Counted from the stretch's first letter, positions 1 to 9,158 are shown. The stretch is 64,000 bases of DNA from Rhodanobacter sp. Soil772 (GCF_001428385.1 NZ_LMSK01000001.1:683355-747354); one strand, 5' to 3'. Numbers and translations are program-made. The notes: generated by a model from the letters alone, not told the origin.

Positions 1-152
1 TGCACAAGGCTGCCGAGGCGGCCGACGTTTTCAATGAAGAAGAACTTCGACGCTGCGTGTCCAGCCTGCTGCCCTCGTTCCGCTGGAGCGAATCGGCACA
101 GCCGGACAACGTGGTGTCGATCCGTCGCGCCAACCCGGAGATCAATGAGTGA
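1..152 (+). CDS. 3' end of an unidentified gene
   Basis: This is the end of a coding region that starts before the window. Codons beginning at base 3 give about 49 residues ending in PEINE, with TGA at 150-152. The tail is charged and holds no motif I can name. Its stop overlaps the GTG start of galU by four bases (GTGA), so the two genes are probably in one operon and translationally coupled. In relatives galU often follows nucleotide-sugar or polysaccharide genes, but nothing in this fragment proves that here. Confidence 0.6.
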   Translation, partial: HKAAEAADVFNEEELRRCVSSLLPSFRWSESAQPDNVVSIRRANPEINE

Positions 153-1039
153 GCAAGCCCCTGCGCAAAGTGGTGTTTCCCGTGGCCGGACTCGGCACGC
201 GCTTCCTGCCGGCGACCAAGGTGGTCGCCAAGGAAATGCTGCCGGTTCTCGACAAGCCGCTGATCCAGTACGCCGTCGACGAGGCGGTGGACGCAGGTGC
301 CGACACGCTGATCTTCGTCACCAACCGCTACAAGCACGCGATCGCCGACTACTTCGACAAGGCCTACGAGCTGGAGTCGAAGCTGCAGGAAAAGGGCAAG
401 GCCGAACTGCTGGCGCTGGTGCAGGGCACCTTGCCGCGGCACGTGCGGGCGATCTTCGTGACCCAGCCCGAGGCACTCGGCCTGGGGCATGCGGTGCTGT
501 GCGCGAAGCCGGTGGTCGGCGACGAGCCGTTCGGCGTGATCCTGCCGGATGACCTGATCTGGAACGGCCAGATGGGAGCAGGCGCCGGCAAGGGTGCGCT
601 GCGGCAGATGGCCGAGCTCGCCGATGCGCAGCAGGCCGGCGTGATCGCGGTGGAGGAAGTGCCGCACAGCGACACCGACAAATACGGCATCGTCGACGCC
701 ACGCCGGTCGACGACCGCAGTGCCCTGATCCGCTACATGGTCGAGAAGCCCAAGCCGGCCGATGCGCCGTCGAACCTGGCCGTGGTCGGGCGTTACGTGC
801 TGCCCGGCCGTATCTTCCAGCTGCTGGAACAGACCACGCCGGGCGCCGGCGGCGAGATCCAGCTCACCGATGCGATCGAGGCGCTGCTGAAAGAGCAGGG
901 CAAGGTGCTGGCCTATCGTTTCGAAGGCATCCGTTTCGATTGCGGCAACAAGGCCGGCCTGGTGCGCGCCACCATGCACATGGCCATGCAGGACCCGAAG
1001 CTCGCGCCCACCGTGCGTGCCTTCCTCGGCCAGCTTTGA
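149..1039 (+). CDS. galU: UTP--glucose-1-phosphate uridylyltransferase
   Basis: Cytoplasmic enzyme that makes UDP-glucose from UTP and glucose-1-phosphate, supplying LPS, exopolysaccharide and osmoprotectant synthesis. The 296-residue length is normal for bacterial GalU. The nucleotide-binding signature GLGTRFLPATK is at residues 14-24 and is followed by KEMLPVLDKPLIQYAVDEA. Substrate-binding segments VEKPKP (about 197-202) and GGEIQLTDAI (about 235) are present. I chose the GTG at 149, which overlaps the upstream stop. The ATG four bases earlier is in a different frame. Family assignment is firm; the start is well supported by the N-terminal family signature. Confidence 0.96.
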   Translation: MSKPLRKVVFPVAGLGTRFLPATKVVAKEMLPVLDKPLIQYAVDEAVDAGADTLIFVTNRYKHAIADYFDKAYELESKLQEKGKAELLALVQGTLPRHVRAIFVTQPEALGLGHAVLCAKPVVGDEPFGVILPDDLIWNGQMGAGAGKGALRQMAELADAQQAGVIAVEEVPHSDTDKYGIVDATPVDDRSALIRYMVEKPKPADAPSNLAVVGRYVLPGRIFQLLEQTTPGAGGEIQLTDAIEALLKEQGKVLAYRFEGIRFDCGNKAGLVRATMHMAMQDPKLAPTVRAFLGQL

Positions 1040-1117
1040 ACCACGTTCGCGTCAACGTCCGGGTTTGAGCGATATGCTTGCCCGGTTACGGACATCGGCG
1101 TCGGCCATCGCTGCAGC

Positions 1118-2407
1118 ATGAATCCATCCTCGCCCACCTCCTACTACCGCGCCACGGCCACGCCGTACGCGGCCTGGACGCCACTTCAGGGCAGCGCGCA
1201 CGCGCGTGTTGCCGTCATCGGTGGCGGCTTTGCCGGCTTGAACACGGCGCTCGGGCTGGCCGAGCGCGGCGTGCGCGACGTGGTGCTGCTGGAACGCGAG
1301 CAGGTCGGTTTCGGCGCGTCCGGCCGCAACGGCGGCTTCGTCTTTGCCGGCTACTCGCTGGGCGAGCAATCACTGCTCGACCAACTGGGCGAGGCACGCG
1401 CGCAGGCGCTGTTCAAGCTCACCACCGAAGCGGTCGGGCGGATCCGCCGGCGCATCGCCGACCACGCAATCACCTGCGATGCGGTCGACGAAGGCGTGAT
1501 CTGGGCCAACTGGTTCCGCGACCCCGCCGTGCTGCGCCAGCGCCAGCAACTGCTGGCCGAACATTACGGCGTGCAGTGGCAGTGGCTGCCCGAAACCGAA
1601 CTGCGCGCGCGCATCCGCAGCGAGCGCTATCACGATGGCCTGTACGAGCGCGACGCGTTGCACCTGCACCCGCTCAACTATGCGATTGGCCTGGCCGCGG
1701 CGGCAGCCGGGCAGGGCGTGCGCATCCACGAGAACAGCGGCGTGCGCAGCCTCGCGCGCGAGGGTCTGCAATGGCGCCTGCGCACCGCGCAAGGCGAACT
1801 GCTGGCCGATCAGGTAGTGCTGGCCTGCGGCGGTTACCTGGCTGGCCTGCAGAAGCCGATCGATCGGGCGATCCTGCCGATCGCCACCTACGTGATGGTG
1901 ACCGAGCCGCTCGGCGCTCGCCTGGACGAGTGCCTGCACACCCGCGCAGCGATCTACGACAGCCGCTTCGCGTTCGACTACTACCGCGCGCTGCCGGATA
2001 CGCGGCTGCTGTGGGGCGGGCGCATCTCGGTGCTCAACCGCTCGCCACGCGGAGTGCAGCGCCTGCTGACGAGGGACCTGCTGCGGGTATTCCCGCAACT
2101 GAAAGGCGTGCGCATCGAGCATGCCTGGTCGGGCCTGATGAGCTACGCGCGGCATCAGATGCCGCAGATCGGCGGCGACGGCGACGGCCTGTGGTGGGCC
2201 CAGGCCTTCGGCGGCCACGGCTTGGCGCCGACCTGCGCCGCCGGCGAGTTGCTGGCGGCGGCGATCGCCGAGGGCGACGACCGCTGGAAGCAGTTCGCCG
2301 ACTACGGCTTGGGCAGCACCCACCGCCCATTCGGTTATCTTGCGGCGCAGGCCAGCTACTGGTGGCAGCAAAGCCGCGACTGTCTGAAAACGAGGTTGGA
2401 AGGATGA
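1118..2407 (+). CDS. FAD-dependent amine/amino-acid oxidoreductase (DAO family)
   Basis: A 429-residue cytoplasmic flavoenzyme of the D-amino-acid-oxidase (DAO) fold. The dinucleotide-binding motif GGGFAG is at residues 35-40, followed by [18 protein letters not shown], which is typical of gamma-glutamylputrescine oxidase and related oxidases (PuuB/OrdL group). A C-terminal [16 protein letters not shown] contacts FAD in this family. The true substrate cannot be read from sequence: polyamine derivatives, sarcosine-like amines and amino acids are all possible. The stop overlaps the next start by four bases (ATGA), so it is co-translated with the CsaA-like gene. The agmatine deiminase at the far end of the window is too distant to imply a shared pathway. 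Confidence 0.85.
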   Translation: MNPSSPTSYYRATATPYAAWTPLQGSAHARVAVIGGGFAGLNTALGLAERGVRDVVLLEREQVGFGASGRNGGFVFAGYSLGEQSLLDQLGEARAQALFKLTTEAVGRIRRRIADHAITCDAVDEGVIWANWFRDPAVLRQRQQLLAEHYGVQWQWLPETELRARIRSERYHDGLYERDALHLHPLNYAIGLAAAAAGQGVRIHENSGVRSLAREGLQWRLRTAQGELLADQVVLACGGYLAGLQKPIDRAILPIATYVMVTEPLGARLDECLHTRAAIYDSRFAFDYYRALPDTRLLWGGRISVLNRSPRGVQRLLTRDLLRVFPQLKGVRIEHAWSGLMSYARHQMPQIGGDGDGLWWAQAFGGHGLAPTCAAGELLAAAIAEGDDRWKQFADYGLGSTHRPFGYLAAQASYWWQQSRDCLKTRLEG

Positions 2408-2751
2408 GTGCAACGAATCACCCGGAAATCAGCTGGGCCGATTTCGAGAAAGTCCTGATCGTCGCCGGCACGGTGACCAGGGTCGAGCCATTCCCTGAGG
2501 CACGCAAGCCGGCATGGAAAGTGTGGGCGGATTTCGGACCCTACGGCGAGAAGAAGACCAGCGCGCAGATCGCCGCGCTATACCGGGCAGAGGACTTGCT
2601 CGGCCGACAGATCGTGGGCGTGATCAACTTTCCGGAAAAGCAGATCGGCCCGTTCCGCTCGCAGTTCCTGCTGACCGGCTTTCCCACCGACGATGGCGTG
2701 GTGGTCACCGCGATCGAGCGCCCGGTACCGAACGGCACCCGGTTGGCCTGA
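2404..2751 (+). CDS. CsaA-like tRNA-binding domain protein
   Basis: A 115-residue single-domain OB-fold protein of the tRNA_bind / CsaA type, the module also found at the ends of MetRS and PheRS. The segment [18 protein letters not shown] followed by [22 protein letters not shown] matches the CsaA pattern of a substrate-binding beta-barrel. CsaA proteins are described as chaperone-like or export-related and bind tRNA. The ATG at 2404 overlaps the stop of the flavoenzyme gene (ATGA). Preceding GGAAGG bases form a good ribosome binding site. Confidence 0.88.
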   Translation: MSATNHPEISWADFEKVLIVAGTVTRVEPFPEARKPAWKVWADFGPYGEKKTSAQIAALYRAEDLLGRQIVGVINFPEKQIGPFRSQFLLTGFPTDDGVVVTAIERPVPNGTRLA

Positions 2752-2849
2752 GCCGGCCGCGCGTTGCCCGCGATTTGCCAGCAACGCGCCAGCATATGTT
2801 CGCCAGCGCCGGCCACCATGACGACTTCGTTTCCGCCATGGAGCCCCGC

Positions 2850-3728
2850 ATGAACCCCTTCATCCGCACGCTGTGGATTGGCGCCGCCCTGTTCGCGGCA
2901 GGTATGGCGCACGCGAACAATGCCGCCTGGAGCCAGCCGCAGCAGCCGTTCCGCATCTACGGCAACAGCTGGTACGTGGGCACGCAGGGACTGAGCGCGA
3001 TCCTGATCACTTCGCCGCAGGGCCACGTGCTGATCGACGGCACGCTGGAAGGCAATGCGGCGCAGATCGAGGCGAACATCCGCGCGCTCGGTTTCCGCCT
3101 GCGCGACATCAAGCTGATCCTCAACTCGCACGCCCACTCCGACCACGCCGGGGCGATCGCCAGGCTGGCGCACGACAGCGGCGCCACGGTAGCGGCAAGC
3201 GCGGCCGGCGCGAAGGAGCTGCATTCGGGCGGCCATGATCCGGACGACCCGCAATTCGGCATGGCGCCACGCTATCCGGCGGTCGCGCCGGTCGAGGTGG
3301 TCGCCGATGGCGCTGCCGTGCAGGTGGGGTCGATCGCCATCACGGCGCACTACACGCCCGGCCACACGCCAGGCAGCACGTCATGGACCTGGCGCTCCTG
3401 CGAAAAGAAACGCTGCCTGTCGCTGGCTTACGTCGACAGCCTCACCGCACTCGGCCACGATGGCTTCCGCTACAGCGACGACCCGGCACGGGTCGCGAGT
3501 TTCCGCCGGTCCTTCGCAACGGTCGCCGGCTTGCCGTGCGACATCCTGATCACTCCGCACCCCGAGGTCAGCGGCTTCATGCAGAAGATCGCCGCGCGCG
3601 ATCGCAAGCATTCGCCCGATGCCCTGGTCGACACCGGCGCCTGTCGCGCCTATGCCGCGGCGGCGCAGCCGCGCTTCGAGGAACGCCTGGCGAAGGAGCA
3701 GCAGGAGGCGCGCGCAACGGGCAAGTGA
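2850..3728 (+). CDS. Subclass B3 metallo-beta-lactamase
   Basis: A predicted periplasmic zinc beta-lactamase of 292 residues. A signal peptide (residues 1-22, ending MAHA) precedes the mature protein. The B3 ligand pattern is complete: HAHSDH at 94-99 gives H94, H96, D98 and H99, H172 lies in GHTPGSTSWTW, and H237 lies in LITPHPEVSG. No B1/B2 zinc-site cysteine is seen. Two cysteines (184 and 189) lie where some B3 enzymes form a disulfide. I used the ATG at 2850 because GGAG sits six bases before it; an in-frame ATG at 2838 lacks such a site. Close kin are L1, CAU-1 and THIN-B type environmental enzymes. Hydrolysis of carbapenems is inferred from the family only. Confidence 0.92.
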   Translation: MNPFIRTLWIGAALFAAGMAHANNAAWSQPQQPFRIYGNSWYVGTQGLSAILITSPQGHVLIDGTLEGNAAQIEANIRALGFRLRDIKLILNSHAHSDHAGAIARLAHDSGATVAASAAGAKELHSGGHDPDDPQFGMAPRYPAVAPVEVVADGAAVQVGSIAITAHYTPGHTPGSTSWTWRSCEKKRCLSLAYVDSLTALGHDGFRYSDDPARVASFRRSFATVAGLPCDILITPHPEVSGFMQKIAARDRKHSPDALVDTGACRAYAAAAQPRFEERLAKEQQEARATGK

Positions 3729-3743
3729 GCCGATGCCGGTCGA

Positions 3744-4667
3744 TCAGCGATCCAGCCAGACCTCCAGCCCCTGCGCATTCAACTCGATATCCATGCCCAG
3801 CAGCTGGCGCAAGGCGTCGCGTCCGTGGCGCCAGCCGTGGGCCGCGGCACGGGTCGCGTAGAGATCGGTCAGCGACTCCATCAGCACGGCATGCCGGTCG
3901 GGCTTGCCGTGCGCGGCGCGGGCGAGATCCACCATCGCGTCGATCTGCGCATGCAGGTCGGCGGCCAATCGTTCGACGCTCTCCACCCGGCCGTAGTGGG
4001 TGAGGTACATCGCGTCGGGTTTCAGGGCGACCAGCCGCTCGATCGACGCATGCAGCGCTGGCGGATCGAACTGCACCGGCGAGGTGGTAGGCAGGATGAA
4101 CGGGCCGTTCGCGGTGTCGAAATCGCGATACGACAAGCCGAACACGTCGCCGGTGAAGCACACGTTGGCGCGCTCGTCGTACACAGTAAGGTGGTGCTTC
4201 GCGTGGCCGGGCGTGTCGATGCACAGCAGCGGCCTGCCAGCCAGTTCCACCACGTGCCCGTCCGGCGCCTCGATGACGCGCTCGGCAGGAATCGGGCGCA
4301 GCCGGCCGTAGGTCTGCTCCATCACCGCCTCGCCATACACCGCGCTGGCGCCGGCCCACAGCACCGAGGGATCGATCATGTGGCGCGCGCCGCGCGGATG
4401 CACTACCAGCTGCGCGTTCGGCAGCCGCGCGATCAATTCGCCGGCGCCGCCGGCATGGTCCAGGTGCACGTGGGTGAGGATCAGCCAGTCCACCGCGGCA
4501 GCGGCGATTCCCGCCTCGTCCAGCGCCGCCAGCATGCGCGGCACGGCGAAGTTCGTGCCGCAGTCGATGAAGGCGCCGCGGTCGTTCTCCACGACCAGGT
4601 AGGCCGCGTCGAACTGCGGCCGCACGAAGCCGGTGTCGATGGTGTGGATGCCGTGGGTGCTTGCCAT
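3744..4667 (-). CDS. MBL-fold metallo-hydrolase
   Basis: A 307-residue cytoplasmic metallo-beta-lactamase-fold hydrolase, convergent with the B3 enzyme but not closely related to it. The metal motif THVHLDH is at residues 65-71, with further ligands in DTPGHAKHH, FTGDVFG and YLTHYG. There is no signal peptide. The layout is glyoxalase II / quorum-quenching-lactonase-like, but the substrate is unknown. I preferred the ATG at 4667 (MASTHGIHTID), preceded by GAGGCAGG, over an upstream extension that is arginine/proline-rich and unlikely to be coding. Confidence 0.85.
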   Translation of the reverse strand: MASTHGIHTIDTGFVRPQFDAAYLVVENDRGAFIDCGTNFAVPRMLAALDEAGIAAAAVDWLILTHVHLDHAGGAGELIARLPNAQLVVHPRGARHMIDPSVLWAGASAVYGEAVMEQTYGRLRPIPAERVIEAPDGHVVELAGRPLLCIDTPGHAKHHLTVYDERANVCFTGDVFGLSYRDFDTANGPFILPTTSPVQFDPPALHASIERLVALKPDAMYLTHYGRVESVERLAADLHAQIDAMVDLARAAHGKPDRHAVLMESLTDLYATRAAAHGWRHGRDALRQLLGMDIELNAQGLEVWLDR

Positions 4668-4861
4668 GCCTGCCTCGCGAACCGGACGATCCGGCGAGGG
4701 TAGCAAGTCACTGCGGGACGGACACCCGGACCATGGTCGCAATGGCTGCCTGAAAGGTGCATCCTGCATGGGTCGTCGCAGCGCTGGGGAACCTTGGGGC
4801 GCGCTGCCGCATCCGATCAGTTGTTACTCACTTCATCAACGCGTGACTCAGGGGGAACGAT

Positions 4862-5203
4862 ATGCTGCTCTATGCGATTCTGGTTTTTGCGATTGCCGCC
4901 ATTGGCGGACTGGTGCTGGCTTCCAGCGTGTTGCGCGGCAAGCTGGCGCCGTGGGCGATCTCGGTGCTGCACGCGCTGCTTGGTGCCAGTGGTCTGGTGC
5001 TGCTGATCCTCGTGGTGCTGCAGGGTGCGGCGCCGGGGCGGCTCACCGCGGCGCTGGGTCTGCTGGTGGTTGCGGCGCTGGGCGGCTTCTTCCTCGCCTC
5101 GTTCCACCTGCGCAAGCAGATCGCGCCGAAGGCTGTGGTGTTCGTGCACGCCGGTGTCGCGGTGGCCGGTTTCCTCACCCTGCTGAGCCTGCTGCTGGGC
5201 TGA
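4862..5203 (+). CDS. Small four-helix membrane protein
   Basis: A 113-residue, almost entirely hydrophobic protein with about four transmembrane segments (roughly 4-24, 32-53, 62-80 and 92-112) joined by short basic turns (RGK, HLRKQ). A strong AGGGGGA ribosome binding site precedes the ATG. The next gene (a DUF2231 membrane protein) starts 9 bases after this stop, so the two are probably co-expressed and may form one complex in the inner membrane. No catalytic motif is visible. Confidence 0.8.
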   Translation: MLLYAILVFAIAAIGGLVLASSVLRGKLAPWAISVLHALLGASGLVLLILVVLQGAAPGRLTAALGLLVVAALGGFFLASFHLRKQIAPKAVVFVHAGVAVAGFLTLLSLLLG

Positions 5204-5212
5204 GGTATCGCC

Positions 5213-5638
5213 ATGCGCCATCCACTCCATCCCGCGCTGGTCCACTTCCCGATTGCCTGCTGGTCGCTGGCCACGGCGGCGGATCTTGCCAGCCCGGTAT
5301 GGGGTGAACCGGCGTGGCGCCTTGCCGGCGTATTGCTGATGGCGGGGGTCGGCTTCTCGATCCCCGCCATGCTGGCCGGCTTTCTCGAGCTGGCCAAGGT
5401 CGCCGAGGACAATCCGGCGATCAAGGACGTCAATCGGCACATGATCATGGTGATGAGCGCGCTGACCTGCTATGTGGTCAGCCTGTTCCTGCGCCTGCAC
5501 GGCACCGAATTGATCGAACCCGGGCTGCTGGCAATCGGGCTGAGCGTGCTGGGCTTCCTGTGCCTGGGCGTAGCCGGCTGGCTCGGCGGGAAGCTGGTGT
5601 ACGGGCATCGACTCGGCGTCAGTCCGCCGTCCGCCTAG
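5213..5638 (+). CDS. DUF2231 family membrane protein
   Basis: A 141-residue inner-membrane protein with four predicted helices. The N-terminal MRHPLHPALVHFPIACW is the hallmark of DUF2231, where the HP..VHFP histidines are thought to bind a cofactor or metal. The function of the family is not established; members often lie near cytochrome or redox genes. It is probably co-transcribed with the small membrane protein just upstream. Its 3' end overlaps the convergent AlkA-like gene by 20 bases. Confidence 0.85.
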   Translation: MRHPLHPALVHFPIACWSLATAADLASPVWGEPAWRLAGVLLMAGVGFSIPAMLAGFLELAKVAEDNPAIKDVNRHMIMVMSALTCYVVSLFLRLHGTELIEPGLLAIGLSVLGFLCLGVAGWLGGKLVYGHRLGVSPPSA

Positions 5639-6281
5639 CCACTTTCGCCGGCCGCGGCACGCGCCACAGGTACCAGGCGGCAGCGGTGCGATGCGGGCTC
5701 CATGCTTCGCCGATCGCCGCCATCGTCTTCGCTGACGGCGCGGTTTCCAGCGACTTCAGCAGGCGGTGGCCCTCGCGTACGCCGAAGTCGTCTGCCGGCA
5801 GGATGTCGGGCCGATCCAGGCTGTAGATCAGGAACATCTCCACGGTCCAGCGGCCGATCCCTTTCAGCGCGCTGAGCCGGGCGATCAGTACCTCGTCCGG
5901 CAACGCCAAGGCCGTAACCAGATCCGGCACCACACCATCCAGCGTGGCCGCGGCGATGCCGCGGATCGTCTCGATCTTGCGCGCCGAAAAACCACAGGCA
6001 CGCATGCTGTCGAAGTCGGCATCGAGCAATTGCGCCGGCGACGGAAACGCCTGCCGCGGATGCAAAGCCAGCAGCCGCGCCAGGATCGCGTCACCAGCCT
6101 TCACGTGCAGCTGCTGGTAGGCCACCGCGCGCACCAGTGCCTCGTACGGCTCGCGCGCCGGTTTCGGTTCGTGGCCACAGGGGCCAATCTGCGCAACCAG
6201 ACGCGCCCAGTCGGCATCGATCGAGGTCAGGAACGCCGATGCTCCGGCATACGCTGCCCGGGATGGCTCACGGTTTTTCAT
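5619..6281 (-). CDS. DNA-3-methyladenine glycosylase II (AlkA-like)
   Basis: A HhH-GPD base-excision glycosylase that removes alkylated purines. The helix-hairpin-helix LKGIGRWTVEMFLIYSLDR is followed by DILPADDFGV, whose second DD should hold the catalytic aspartate. The upstream motif YEALVRAVAYQQLHVKAG is typical of AlkA/MAG enzymes. It is shorter than E. coli AlkA because it lacks the N-terminal beta domain. The start is uncertain: ATG at 6281, ATG at 6290, ATG at 6317 or GTG at 6323 are all in frame. It lies only 3.5 kb from the ada-alkB operon, in keeping with a shared alkylation-repair role. Confidence 0.88.
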   Translation of the reverse strand: MKNREPSRAAYAGASAFLTSIDADWARLVAQIGPCGHEPKPAREPYEALVRAVAYQQLHVKAGDAILARLLALHPRQAFPSPAQLLDADFDSMRACGFSARKIETIRGIAAATLDGVVPDLVTALALPDEVLIARLSALKGIGRWTVEMFLIYSLDRPDILPADDFGVREGHRLLKSLETAPSAKTMAAIGEAWSPHRTAAAWYLWRVPRPAKVARRTAD

Positions 6282-6355
6282 CGGCGGCATCGCTCCCGTG
6301 GGTCGCGGACTGCACATCGGCACTCAGGCATTGATGTTCCAGTGGTTTGCATGAA

Positions 6356-7591
6356 CTACACCGAGCGCAACGCCTGCGTCGGCTCGACCTTCACAGCGCG
6401 CAGGGAAGGGAACACGGCGGCGCCCTGTCCGAGCAGGATCACGATGAGCGCGCACAGAAGCAGCTCCCACGCCGGCAATCGTCCCACCCCGTAATGACTC
6501 CACAGCCAGATGTTCAAGCCGCGCGCGACAACCATGCCGAACAGGACGCCGGCCAGACAGAGCAGCGCGTTCTCGATCAGGAAGTAGCGCACGATGGCCG
6601 CGCGTGTCGCACCGAGAGCACGGCGAATGCCGATCTGCCGCTTTCGCCGCGCCACCCAGAAGCTGGTCAGGCCCACGATGCCCAGGGCGGTGACCAGCAC
6701 CAGGACGCAGCACACGATACCCAGCGCGATGGCCATGGAGCGATCTTTCTCATAGGCGGTGCTGCGGATTTCGTCGAGCGGCCGCAGTCGCCCGAAGATC
6801 CGCTGCGGATTCGACGCGATCAGCGCCTTCTTCACCTCCGGCATCGTGGCGTCGAGCGAACCGGGCGTGACGCGCACCATGAGCAGGCCGCCCGGGCCGG
6901 CACTGGCAATCGGGACGATGATCGAGTTTTCGCTCACCGCCTTGTCGATGGTGCCGGCCGCAGCCGGCGACTGCAGACGTTCCACCACGCCGATGATGGC
7001 GACCGGCTTGCCCGCATCCGATGACAGATAGATCGACTTGCCCAGGGCTTCCTCCCGGGGAAACAGTTGCCGGGCCAGCGTCCGGCTGACGATGGCCACA
7101 CCCGGCATGGGCCCCGCATTGAAATTGCCCTGCAGCACGTCTTCGGCCGTGAAATTGCGTCCCGCCAGCAGGTGCAGGCCCAGCGTGCCGATGCCGTGCT
7201 GATCCATCGCGTAAACGGCGGTCTGGGCGCTCTGGTCCCGCTGGTTGCTGGCATCGGGAAGCAGGCTGACGCCTTCGCTCCAGCCGCTGCCCCGCAAGGG
7301 GTAGGTGTTGGTTGCCACCGCATCGACCACGCCGGGAACGGCGCGCACGCGGCTCAGGTCCGTGTCCAGTGCCGCCTTGCTCCCGCTGCCGCTGGTGAGC
7401 CGGAAACCGATCGCGAACAGGTTGTGCTCGTCCGTCCCGGTGGGACGGCTCAGCAAGGCCGTGCGCTCACCGACGATGGAGATCACGTTGCTGATGATCG
7501 CCAAGGTCAGGGCGACCTGTATCACCACCAGCAAGGCGCCGATCTTGCTTCGCCTCAGTGCCGCCAGGATCGGTGCTACTTCCATGCTCAT
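6356..7591 (-). CDS. ABC transporter permease, MacB/FtsX type (second of pair)
   Basis: A 411-residue inner-membrane permease. A single N-terminal helix (about 17-40) is followed by a large periplasmic MacB_PCD-like domain. Three C-terminal helices of the FtsX fold follow, containing WVARRKRQIGIRRALGA, a coupling-helix signature of this family. It lies 53 bases downstream of a paralogous permease and is probably in the same transcript. Pairs of this kind in Xanthomonadales normally work with a LolD/MacB-type ATPase and an HlyD-type adaptor, but neither is present in the neighbourhood. Confidence 0.88.
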   Translation of the reverse strand: MSMEVAPILAALRRSKIGALLVVIQVALTLAIISNVISIVGERTALLSRPTGTDEHNLFAIGFRLTSGSGSKAALDTDLSRVRAVPGVVDAVATNTYPLRGSGWSEGVSLLPDASNQRDQSAQTAVYAMDQHGIGTLGLHLLAGRNFTAEDVLQGNFNAGPMPGVAIVSRTLARQLFPREEALGKSIYLSSDAGKPVAIIGVVERLQSPAAAGTIDKAVSENSIIVPIASAGPGGLLMVRVTPGSLDATMPEVKKALIASNPQRIFGRLRPLDEIRSTAYEKDRSMAIALGIVCCVLVLVTALGIVGLTSFWVARRKRQIGIRRALGATRAAIVRYFLIENALLCLAGVLFGMVVARGLNIWLWSHYGVGRLPAWELLLCALIVILLGQGAAVFPSLRAVKVEPTQALRSV

Positions 7592-7644
7592 CTCTCGGTG
7601 TCCGGATGGTGGGGTGCGCTACAGCTACGCAAGATTCGCAAGTG

Positions 7645-8961
7645 CTAACCGACCTTCAATTGCAGCGCCGGCGCGATCCGCATGGCCCGCCATGCCGGAT
7701 AGAACCCGGCGACAAGGGTCGCGCCTGTCGCCAGCGCCAGCGTGATCGCCAACAGCGAGGCATCCATGCTGGCGATCCGCCCCATGCCGACCGGGAACAG
7801 GGTGCGCAGTGCCCACAGCGCCAGTACGGTGAGGGACAACCCGAACACGCCGCCGAGCAACCCGATGACGCCGGACTCGATGATGGCCTGCGCGAAGATG
7901 TTGCGGCCGCTGGCGCCCAGCGCGCGGCGCAGGCCGAACTCGCCCGCGCGCTCGAGCGACTTGGCGAGCATCAGCCCCAGCGCGCCGACGAGGCAGACGA
8001 CGAAAAAGCTGAAGGCGACGAGCACCGAGAGCCTGGCATCGTTGGGCACGACTTTCTGCGCCACCAGCCAGTCGCGCACGTTGCGCAGGCGCACGTTCGG
8101 CTTCCAGGCAAACCGGCCGGCCTGTGTTTGGTCGCGTGCGTAATTCGTCAGGAAGCGCCGATACGCCTCAGCCTCTGCCGACGTGGGCAGTTCGGCCCAG
8201 AACTGCAGCCACACGCACTCCGAGCGGATCAGGTCATCAAAGGTTTCGCCGCGGGGGCCGGCGTCGCAGAACTCATATTCGGAAGTGGACATCTGCTTGC
8301 CGATGGTCAGCGTGAGCGGAAGAAACGCATCTTCGCCTTCCTCGAAGTCCTGTCCGTTGATGACGTCGTAGTAGCGCGGCTTCGGGTCCCACGTGTCGAT
8401 AACGCCGACCACCCGGTAGCTGGCATCGTTCAGATACACCGATTTCCCCACGCTGTCGGCGCCGCCGAAGAGGCGCTCGTTGAGCGACTTGCTCAAGACG
8501 ACCAGTGCAGCGCCCCTGGCGCCGTCGGACGCATCCCAGGCATGCCCGTAGCGCATCGGCACGTCGAACATCCTGAAAAAGTCCGGCGACGTCGCCCGTG
8601 CGGCGATGGAGAAAGGCTTCAGGCTGCGATCCGCCGGAATCACCGTCGCCGACACCTGATACATGGCCACCTGATGGCGTGCCTCATGCGCGGCCAGCAG
8701 CGCCATCGCGTCCCGATAGGTGAGCTGGGTGGGCGGCTCGTCGTCGCCCGCCTTGCGGCTGCGCGGACCGCCGTTGTCGAGTTGCACGGCGTAGAGCTGA
8801 CTCGATTTCTGCGGAATCGGGTCGCGGGCCATCACATACAGGATGGTGTAGGCGGTCATGGTCATCGCCACGCCCAGCCCGATGGCGACCACCATCAAGG
8901 CAGTGAGCATGGGGTTGCGACGGAAGCTGACCAGGGCCAGCCGAAGATAATAGGTCACCAT
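7645..8961 (-). CDS. ABC transporter permease, MacB/FtsX type (first of pair)
   Basis: A 438-residue permease with the same layout as its downstream partner: an N-terminal helix (about 18-40), a periplasmic domain containing PRYYDVINGQDFEEG, and three C-terminal FtsX helices with the coupling motif FGLRRALGASG. The chosen start (MVTYYLRLALVSFRR) has GGGGGAAAGG a few bases upstream; an in-frame extension to 9030 looks non-coding. It is the first gene of the operon, and its 223-base upstream region holds a sigma-54-like promoter and palindromes. No ATPase or membrane-fusion protein gene accompanies it. Export of a small molecule or peptide is inferred from the family only. Confidence 0.87.
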   Translation of the reverse strand: MVTYYLRLALVSFRRNPMLTALMVVAIGLGVAMTMTAYTILYVMARDPIPQKSSQLYAVQLDNGGPRSRKAGDDEPPTQLTYRDAMALLAAHEARHQVAMYQVSATVIPADRSLKPFSIAARATSPDFFRMFDVPMRYGHAWDASDGARGAALVVLSKSLNERLFGGADSVGKSVYLNDASYRVVGVIDTWDPKPRYYDVINGQDFEEGEDAFLPLTLTIGKQMSTSEYEFCDAGPRGETFDDLIRSECVWLQFWAELPTSAEAEAYRRFLTNYARDQTQAGRFAWKPNVRLRNVRDWLVAQKVVPNDARLSVLVAFSFFVVCLVGALGLMLAKSLERAGEFGLRRALGASGRNIFAQAIIESGVIGLLGGVFGLSLTVLALWALRTLFPVGMGRIASMDASLLAITLALATGATLVAGFYPAWRAMRIAPALQLKVG

Positions 8962-9065
8962 GGCATCGCCTTTCCCCCGAAGTGCTGCCTGATGTCCGAA
9001 GTCCGCGACAGCGGATTTTTTCGTGGCCAAGCCGGATGTCCCGGATGACTATCCCGAATGACGTC

Positions 9066-9081
9066 AGCACGAGTCATGCCA
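9066..9081 (-). promoter_or_regulatory. Predicted sigma-54 (RpoN) promoter of the permease operon
   Basis: Read on the minus strand the bases are TGGCATGACTCGTGCT. The invariant GG (-24) and GC (-12) are separated by ten bases as required. Two bases differ from the TGGCACG-N4-TTGCT consensus. The predicted start of transcription is near 9055, about 95 bases before the first permease ATG. Palindromes sit upstream at enhancer distance. Confidence 0.6.
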
Positions 9082-9125
9082 ACGGATGATGCCTGATGCA
9101 CCGCCTTGCGCGATCGCCAAAGCAC

Positions 9126-9158
9126 TGTCCGCGGACACTTCGTCCGCGGACGCGGACA
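9126..9158. promoter_or_regulatory. Tandem palindromes, likely activator-binding sites
   Basis: A perfect 12-base palindrome TGTCCGCGGACA lies at 9126-9137. A second palindrome core GTCCGCGGAC lies at 9142-9151, followed by GCGGACA. The outer arms TGTCCGCG (9126-9133) and CGCGGACA (9151-9158) also pair. The centre is about 85 bases upstream of the predicted sigma-54 start site, where NtrC-type activators bind. The cognate regulator is not in the window. Confidence 0.6.
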
